Source: Bacteroidetes bacterium HGW-Bacteroidetes-21 (GTDB lineage Bacteria; Bacteroidota; Bacteroidia; Bacteroidales; GWA2-32-17). Taken from it: 38,011 nt of DNA. The notes under the pieces were generated by a model, which saw only the letters and a list, made by a program, of their open reading frames with translations, was not told the DNA's origin and did no database searches. Where the stretch lies: contig PHDH01000010.1 of the NCBI GenBank assembly GCA_002840935.1, positions 1 to 38,011 on the forward strand, given 5' to 3'. The position numbers and the translations under genes were made by a program. This document shows positions 32,889 to 38,011 of this stretch, one piece after another. Every line of letters begins with the position of its first letter. Within the stretch, counting starts at the first letter, position 1.

Positions 32889-34254
32889 TTGTTTTTTTCT
32901 CTTCTTTTTCCCTATTGTATTTTCGTATAATTATAAACAAGCTGGCCATTAAAAAGGGTATTAAGGGAATTTTATATCTTACAAGGGCTCCGAAGTTGGC
33001 GGTTGAAATTCCAACAAAGAAGGCAAAAGAAAAGGCAAAGACTAAAGAAAAGATAACGAGTGAATTATCAAAAGTAGTTTTTAACATATAACTTAATCCA
33101 ACTTTGTATACAGCTGTGAATGACAGAACTATAACATAAAAAAATAAAAACAAGATAATAGTGTTTTCAATTCCTGAAATAAGCATAATTGGATTCCGAC
33201 ATTCCCAAAGAAAGGGTCTGAAGATTCCTGCAATCATAGCTGCAGGCGCTTTGGCTAATACCCCTGGTATGGTTGGTTCAAATTTTCCAATATCAAAGGT
33301 ATTGCCACCGTAATAGTCTTTAACTAAGTCTTGTTGCATAATTACAATTTTATTGAGCATGGCATCCACAGAGCTATAATCTCCACCCAGTGAACTGCCC
33401 ATTTTTGTAATTAAAAAGACCCCGCTAAACAGGATAACGGCTATAAGAAAAGGGATAAATGTATACTTTACAATAATATTTTTGGTTATTTTCAGATAAT
33501 GATGAGCAACCATAATAGAGCATCCAGAGATGGCAGCAAAAAAGATATAAGGTTTTAATGATAGTAATACATATGTACTAATGAGGAGGGCAAAAAGATG
33601 AAATCCTTTTTTTTTCTTTTTAAAAAAAAGATAATAGATACTTACAATAAACCATGCGGCTGCACATATTGTATAAGAATCTTTTAAAATTCCAGACCCC
33701 CAGAAAAACACAGAAGGCATAAATAATATTGCAATAGCAATACTTTTCTGAATTTCCTGAAAATTTTCTCGGAACAATAAAAATAATCTCCAAATTCCCG
33801 TATAAGTAATAGTTGCAACAAGCATAGTCGTTACCATAAAACTGTTCATTCCAATAAATGCGAGTATGCTTGTGAATCGTAAAACAGAAAAAGACTGTGG
33901 ATCTGATCGATATTGTGGCCAACCAGTAGAAGAATCAAAGACACTTATGTTTTCTGGAGTAAGATGTCCTGTGAGGAGAGAAAAATAAGTTGAAAAATCC
34001 CCCTTAACTAATATAAGTTTATTAATAGCTACAGTAGATTCAATATATGCTACTGTATCTCCCCCGTTGTAATAAAAGCAATAAACGAGAACTACACAAA
34101 TTCCTCCTATAACTTTAACCATTAAACCTGAGACAAAATATTTGTATTCTGGATTTTTCTCAATTTTCTTATTTTTAATAATTACTGCAATAATCAATAT
34201 GACCAGAAGGTATAACCCGGGTAATACAAAATCATATATAGTTAAAAACTGCAT
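32869..34254 (-). CDS. Multipass membrane protein of the surface-glycan region
   Basis: Not assigned to a named family. The 461-residue protein has about ten to twelve hydrophobic helices spread along its length and a short basic/acidic tail (KYNREKEEKKTTTPKTP) at the cytoplasmic end. The first extracytoplasmic loop has YYNGGDTVAYIES with an Asp, which recalls the catalytic loop of GT-C glycosyltransferases. A large loop near residues 285-330 (SSLGGDYSSVDAMLNK; DYYGGNTFDIGKF) is also external. It could be a GT-C enzyme or an oligosaccharide polymerase. The ATG is 3 bp after the stop of the upstream GT-C type gene, so they form one operon. It ends in a 20-bp convergent overlap with the GtrB-like gene. 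Confidence 0.7.
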   Translation of the reverse strand: MQFLTIYDFVLPGLYLLVILIIAVIIKNKKIEKNPEYKYFVSGLMVKVIGGICVVLVYCFYYNGGDTVAYIESTVAINKLILVKGDFSTYFSLLTGHLTPENISVFDSSTGWPQYRSDPQSFSVLRFTSILAFIGMNSFMVTTMLVATITYTGIWRLFLLFRENFQEIQKSIAIAILFMPSVFFWGSGILKDSYTICAAAWFIVSIYYLFFKKKKKGFHLFALLISTYVLLSLKPYIFFAAISGCSIMVAHHYLKITKNIIVKYTFIPFLIAVILFSGVFLITKMGSSLGGDYSSVDAMLNKIVIMQQDLVKDYYGGNTFDIGKFEPTIPGVLAKAPAAMIAGIFRPFLWECRNPIMLISGIENTIILFLFFYVIVLSFTAVYKVGLSYMLKTTFDNSLVIFSLVFAFSFAFFVGISTANFGALVRYKIPLIPFLMASLFIIIRKYNREKEEKKTTTPKTP

Positions 34255-34257
34255 TTG

Positions 34258-35661
34258 CTATATTATTCTGATTTTTTGCAAAACTTTTTCATACAACCAA
34301 TTTATAAAAAATGCTGCAGAAAACAATAACAGTATATCTGCATGTAAAAAATACCGAATTTCAATATTTCTCATTTGTGGTGATCCACCCCAGCATAAGG
34401 TTACATACAAAAGAACGACAAAGGAAAGCAACATAATATAGTAGTAGTTTTTCTTTCTTGCCATTAAAAAAATGCCTAATAGACCTAAAAGGAAGAGAAC
34501 TGTTCTATATAAGAAGAGAATGGATGCAAATTTTCTGACAGAAGTATCTTTTTTATATAAAGAGTTTTTGAAAATAGCTTTAGATAAATTATCAAATGGT
34601 ACTGATAAATAATAGTTAACTGGATTTAATTTCTTTTGATGATTTCTAAGAATTTGAAAAATATCAGAGATTTCTTTTGTACAAGAATTTTCCACAGCAA
34701 TAGTATCTTGCCAATATCCATTCCATTGTGAAAATCCACTTCCACAGTGTTTTGATAGAAACACAGCTTTCTCAAGTAATAACGAATCTTCTTTCGAAAC
34801 ATATGCTTCTGAAGGCCATTGGGTAGGTGTGTTTTTAATAATAGAAGTAAATTGAGGTTCCCAATCTGATTTAACGGAAAAGGTGTATTGCATAAAGGAT
34901 ATTACGTCTACATTCCAGTTTTTAATGCCCCTTAAGTCTTGAGTTAATACAATTTTGTTGTGATTTATCAGATTTCTTATTGGCCAAATACCATATGATA
35001 TTATAAGAGCTATTGTAAAATATATAAGTGAAGTACTAAAGAATTTTCTTTTAATAGCAATAATCGTTAGGGCAAAAATGGGAACTAAAAACATAAGCTG
35101 AGGCCTGAAAAGAATTCCAATTCCTAAGAAAATGCCCGCTAAAAAATAATCTTTTGTGGGGTTTTTTAAAAGAAAAAAAAGACTCAAAAGCATAAGGAAT
35201 ACACTGGCAGATTCAGAATAAACAACAGGGTTCCAGACGATTACGAAAGGATAAAGTGCGTACAAGAAGGATGAAGTTAGTGCAACTGATTTGTTGTTAA
35301 ATATTCCAATAGCAATTCGGTAAATTAACCATATAGAAACAACATCCAAAAAAATCTGAATATATGCAATTACTGGATATACAGATTCCCACTTTCCAAG
35401 TATCAGCCAGAAAAAACCAAGAAAAAAAGAATAACCAGGCATTCTTCCAAAGTATCCATATTCGTGATCTGGATTTACAGTGAAACTTCCTGTTTGTACA
35501 AGGTTTTGAAAAGATATTGCCCAGGCTTGTGTATCTCCGTCTACATATATGTTTGGGCGATTGTAATATGCTTCAGCAAAAAAGAAAATAATTATTAATC
35601 GGGCAATTATTCCAATTACTATTATTAAATTTATAATCGAAAAATATTCAATACGCTTCAC
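34258..35661 (-). CDS. GT-C type membrane glycosyltransferase (ArnT/PMT-like)
   Basis: Predicted lipid-linked-sugar-dependent glycosyltransferase of 467 residues with about ten hydrophobic helices. The N-terminal external loop reads NIYVDGDTQAWAISF, with the acidic residues that are catalytic in GT-C enzymes, and continues GYFGRMPGYSFFLGFFWLI, which matches the RxPGYP-like segment of the PMT/ArnT families. FALYPFVIVWNPVVYSESAS in helix 3-4 is also typical. The start is GTG at 35661; no ATG gives the same N-terminus. It is the first gene of a two-gene minus-strand unit and is divergent from the zinc-ribbon methyltransferase. It would use the product of a GtrB-like enzyme such as the one at 31971. 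The acceptor is unknown. Confidence 0.82.
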   Translation of the reverse strand: MKRIEYFSIINLIIVIGIIARLIIIFFFAEAYYNRPNIYVDGDTQAWAISFQNLVQTGSFTVNPDHEYGYFGRMPGYSFFLGFFWLILGKWESVYPVIAYIQIFLDVVSIWLIYRIAIGIFNNKSVALTSSFLYALYPFVIVWNPVVYSESASVFLMLLSLFFLLKNPTKDYFLAGIFLGIGILFRPQLMFLVPIFALTIIAIKRKFFSTSLIYFTIALIISYGIWPIRNLINHNKIVLTQDLRGIKNWNVDVISFMQYTFSVKSDWEPQFTSIIKNTPTQWPSEAYVSKEDSLLLEKAVFLSKHCGSGFSQWNGYWQDTIAVENSCTKEISDIFQILRNHQKKLNPVNYYLSVPFDNLSKAIFKNSLYKKDTSVRKFASILFLYRTVLFLLGLLGIFLMARKKNYYYIMLLSFVVLLYVTLCWGGSPQMRNIEIRYFLHADILLLFSAAFFINWLYEKVLQKIRII

Positions 35662-35705
35662 AGAAGATGATTTAGAAGCAAAGCTAATACAAACATTTTT
35701 ATTTT

Positions 35706-35721
35706 AGTTCTATTTAGAACT
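35706..35721. other. Short inverted repeat in the divergent intergenic region
   Basis: AGTTCT and AGAACT separated by ATTT, midway between the divergent GT-C gene (start 35661) and methyltransferase gene (start 35820). It could be an operator. At 6-bp arms in A+T-rich DNA it may also be chance. Confidence 0.25.
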
Positions 35722-35781
35722 TTCAAAAAACATTTTATTTTGTAGATAATTAGGAATATATCTATAGTAAGATAATTTAAT

Positions 35782-35789
35782 TATATTTG
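35782..35789 (+). promoter_or_regulatory. Candidate -7 box (TATATTTG) for the methyltransferase gene
   Basis: Exact TAnnTTTG, 30 bp before the ATG at 35820, giving a normal short leader. A TTTG at 35739 is too far upstream (39 bp) to serve as -33 box. Confidence 0.4.
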
Positions 35790-35819
35790 GTTTTTGTTTT
35801 ACAGCGTGAAAGTCTGGAA

Positions 35820-36707
35820 ATGAATAGTTATTTTTACAAACAGCAAAAATGTATTCTTTGTGGTTCAGCTAATATTTTTAATATAAAGGGGTATGAATCA
35901 AACCATTTAGTTAAATGTAAGAAATGTGATTTAATATTTGTTAGTAGGATTCCTACTAATGAGGAGTTACTTAATTACTATAATAATTATGCTCAAACAG
36001 AAGAAGTATACTTTTCTGAAATTACAAAAAGAAGATATTTAGTATTATTAGATGAATTTCAATCTTATAGAAAGACAAATCGAATACTTGATATTGGGTG
36101 CGGGAAAGGTTATTTCCTTGAAATAGCAAAAGAAAATGGATGGGAAGTTTATGGAACAGACATTTCTTTTTCAAATGCGAAAAATGGTTTAAGAAGAGGA
36201 ATTAATATTATTAATAGTGAGCTTAAAAATGAAATGTTTGTTGATTCATTTTTTGATGTAATTACCTCATTCGAAGTTATTGAGCATATTAATAACCCTC
36301 AAAAGGAAATTGGATTAATTAAAAAATATTTAAGAAAAGGAGGCCTTTTTTATTGTACAACACCAAATATTAACTCATTAGCAAGATTTTGGTTAAAGAA
36401 TTCATATAGTGTATTTGTTTATCCAGAGCACTTAAGTTTTTATTCTAGAAAAACTTTAAAAAGATTATTGTTGGATAATAAATTTATTTCAAAAGGAATT
36501 CAGACTACGGGTTTTTCGCTTGCAAGAATGAAATCATCCAAGATTATTAATAATAAAGATATATCTGGAGTTTCTTCAATTGATGAACGAACCAGAAGTC
36601 TATTTGAAAAAAATTTGTTTTTAAGAGGGTTTAAAAACTTTCTAAATGGGATATTAAATATTACCGGAACAGGAATTACGATTAAGGGTTATTTTATTAA
36701 GAGCTGA
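35820..36707 (+). CDS. Class I SAM-dependent methyltransferase with N-terminal zinc ribbon
   Basis: The 295-residue protein has a likely four-Cys zinc ribbon at its N-terminus (Cys11-x2-Cys14 and Cys33-x2-Cys36). The Rossmann methyltransferase domain follows, with motif I ILDIGCGKGYFLEIA at 89-103, an acidic ribose-binding Asp in VYGTDIS, motif II-like FDVITSFEVIEHI, and the post-I helix. HLSFYSRKTLKRLL matches the methyltransferase 12/23 type found in sugar and nodulation-factor loci. The frame is open upstream, but the ATG at 35820 gives the ribbon close to the N-terminus. Location in the glycan region suggests methylation of a sugar or lipid-linked intermediate. The gene is notably A+T-rich (13 G or C in the 60 bases from 36181). 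Confidence 0.88.
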   Translation: MNSYFYKQQKCILCGSANIFNIKGYESNHLVKCKKCDLIFVSRIPTNEELLNYYNNYAQTEEVYFSEITKRRYLVLLDEFQSYRKTNRILDIGCGKGYFLEIAKENGWEVYGTDISFSNAKNGLRRGINIINSELKNEMFVDSFFDVITSFEVIEHINNPQKEIGLIKKYLRKGGLFYCTTPNINSLARFWLKNSYSVFVYPEHLSFYSRKTLKRLLLDNKFISKGIQTTGFSLARMKSSKIINNKDISGVSSIDERTRSLFEKNLFLRGFKNFLNGILNITGTGITIKGYFIKS

Positions 36708-36778
36708 TCAATAACGTTATAGTAGTATTTATATTTTGCCTTTTTTAAAAAAAGAATAAAAAATGGAAATCAATACTA

Positions 36779-37915
36779 TCAGTGTTGCCGAATAAACTTT
36801 TTAAAAAAAGTTTTTAGTGGACGTAGTTTTTGGAATAAATTAATATAGGATTTGTAATGTGTATGCAATCTAATAGGATTGTTCATTATCTGCTCAAAAG
36901 AATCTTCCGTGAGGTCAAGCTTTTTAATGAAGAATTCTTTATCTCTTTGTAAAAGAACAGGATCTTTGTATGGTGAGGATTTAATTTCATTTATAGCTTC
37001 ATCACGTGTAATTTGTCCCGAACAGATTAGTGAAGTCATATGCCCTTTTCGTTTGTCAACGTTAAATTTCGTTGGTAAAATATACCCCTGATAAAATCTT
37101 GTAAAAATATTTTCGTAATGTTTTCCACCATAATCTTTCCATTTAAAGTTTCTTTCAAGAAAATCTTTTACTTCAGATTTATTGTAATCAATATAATTAA
37201 GGGGAAAGACTATTTTTATTTTTAAAATATTTCTATAATACCAATGCTTAATTGGGCCAATTATAGGATAACTTCTATGTCTAATATTACCATATTTCTT
37301 ATGTATATCTTTAAGATTTAGTGTATCTAGTTTGTAATGATTAAAATTTGGGGGTAAATATCCTTCGGTTGTAAAATTATGACCAGTAATGATATGTTTT
37401 ATTTTATGTTTTGCTGCAATTTTATATAATACTGCAACGTAAATGTTATCAAAAGGCAAATCAATATCTAGAACGGAGGCCTTAAAAAAAGAGAGTTGAA
37501 TATCTTTAATTTCTTCCCAATTAATAACATATGTGAATAAATCTAATTGCAAACTTTTTAACAATGTCTCAATATTTTTTACTGAGATGTCGCTATTCCA
37601 ACCACTGTCAACGTGAACAACTAAAGGTCTAAGGTTCCACTCTTTTAATAAATATAATAAATAGGAACTATCGACTCCACCACTTATTCCTAATAAACAA
37701 TCATATTTTCTATTTTGGGCTTTATTTTTAATTATTGCAAGTTGTTCTTGTAGCTTTTCCCATCCCTCAGCTCCCTTAAAAACATTTTTATTTAATAAAC
37801 TATCATGAACTATGCAGATATCACATACTCCGTTTATATCAAATGAAATATCCGGATAATCAGATGTATCTAAAATACACCTTGAGCAAATTTGATAATC
37901 TCTGTTATGGCTCAT
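36779..37915 (-). CDS. N-acetyl sugar amidotransferase (WbpG/PseA family)
   Basis: The 378-residue enzyme of the type that, with HisH- and HisF-like partners supplying ammonia, converts an acetamido group on a nucleotide sugar to an acetamidino group, or acts in legionaminic/pseudaminic acid modification. An N-terminal four-Cys metal site is present (Cys10, Cys13, Cys31, Cys34; ICSRCILDTSDYPDISFD). The ATP-PPi loop GISGGVDSSY is at 76-85, followed by PLVVHVDSGWNSD, IITGHNFTTEGYLPP and RHRSYPIIGPIKHWYY. The ATG at 37915 places the metal site at the N-terminus as usual. It converges with the methyltransferase gene. No HisH/HisF partner is in the window; they may lie to the right. It marks the region as a surface-glycan locus. 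Confidence 0.9.
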   Translation of the reverse strand: MSHNRDYQICSRCILDTSDYPDISFDINGVCDICIVHDSLLNKNVFKGAEGWEKLQEQLAIIKNKAQNRKYDCLLGISGGVDSSYLLYLLKEWNLRPLVVHVDSGWNSDISVKNIETLLKSLQLDLFTYVINWEEIKDIQLSFFKASVLDIDLPFDNIYVAVLYKIAAKHKIKHIITGHNFTTEGYLPPNFNHYKLDTLNLKDIHKKYGNIRHRSYPIIGPIKHWYYRNILKIKIVFPLNYIDYNKSEVKDFLERNFKWKDYGGKHYENIFTRFYQGYILPTKFNVDKRKGHMTSLICSGQITRDEAINEIKSSPYKDPVLLQRDKEFFIKKLDLTEDSFEQIMNNPIRLHTHYKSYINLFQKLRPLKTFFKKFIRQH

Positions 37916-38011
37916 ACATAGTGAAATATTGACAATAATTACTTAACTGGAATAAAGAATGGCTTCTTAAAAACAATATTTTGTTTTGAGTAGGGTATAA
38001 TTATTTTCATT
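37916..38011. other. Upstream region of the amidotransferase gene at the right edge
   Basis: 96 bp of A+T-rich DNA with no coding frame of note. It may hold the amidotransferase promoter or the end of a further gene beyond the window. Confidence 0.4.

Noticed and set aside
37002-37012. Another CACGTG hexamer in the amidotransferase gene
   Set aside because: The flanks do not match parS at all; the hexamer alone is expected by chance.

Overview
The window is a chromosomal segment of a member of the Bacteroidota, most probably an anaerobic or marine Bacteroidales/Marinilabiliales-like organism. The support is a secreted protein with a type IX secretion (T9SS) C-terminal sorting domain, an OmpA/TPR/beta-propeller protein of PorE-like architecture, MORN-repeat and VanZ-like proteins typical of the phylum, a SufBCD operon, A+T-rich intergenic DNA, and several -7 boxes of the Bacteroidota form TAnnTTTG just ahead of start codons. 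The species cannot be fixed from the sequence alone.

Left block (1-7430, all minus strand): hemW, a GNAT acetyltransferase, a TPR lipoprotein, mnmG (gidA), adenine deaminase and the 5' two thirds of uvrC lie nose to tail with gaps of 30 bp or less or small overlaps, so they probably form one operon. Two exact copies of the 14-bp palindrome GTTCCACGTGGAAC, the core of a ParB-binding parS site, flank the adenine deaminase gene. One of them contains the likely GTG start of uvrC. This suggests the window lies in the origin-proximal part of the chromosome.

Middle block (7450-11935): a VanZ-like membrane protein; an ECF sigma factor with an overlapping anti-sigma gene whose product joins a zinc-finger anti-sigma domain, one membrane helix and a large periplasmic part that looks LolA/RseB-like; a strong terminator; rpiB on the opposite strand; about 580 bp of very A+T-rich DNA with no gene; and nadA.

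Surface block (12063-22973): a roughly 1030-residue T9SS cargo protein broken by a one-base frameshift in a short C run; a perfect 16-bp-arm inverted repeat on its stop codon; a MORN-repeat protein abutting a small beta-barrel-like protein; a non-coding interval with an interspersed repeat; an O-methyltransferase/M16 peptidase pair (minus); and a nine-TPR protein followed by the PorE-like OmpA protein and a terminator.

Right block (23044-38011): asnB, a glycosyltransferase and a MazG-type pyrophosphohydrolase; sufB-sufC-sufD for Fe-S cluster assembly; a cation diffusion facilitator overlapping ispD; a GtrB/DPM1-like glycosyltransferase; then a clearly more A+T-rich region with two multipass membrane proteins (one a GT-C type glycosyltransferase), a zinc-ribbon methyltransferase and a WbpG/PseA-type N-acetyl-sugar amidotransferase. 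The last part looks like the edge of a variable surface-glycan locus that continues past the right end. No tRNA, rRNA, CRISPR array or complete insertion sequence was seen.
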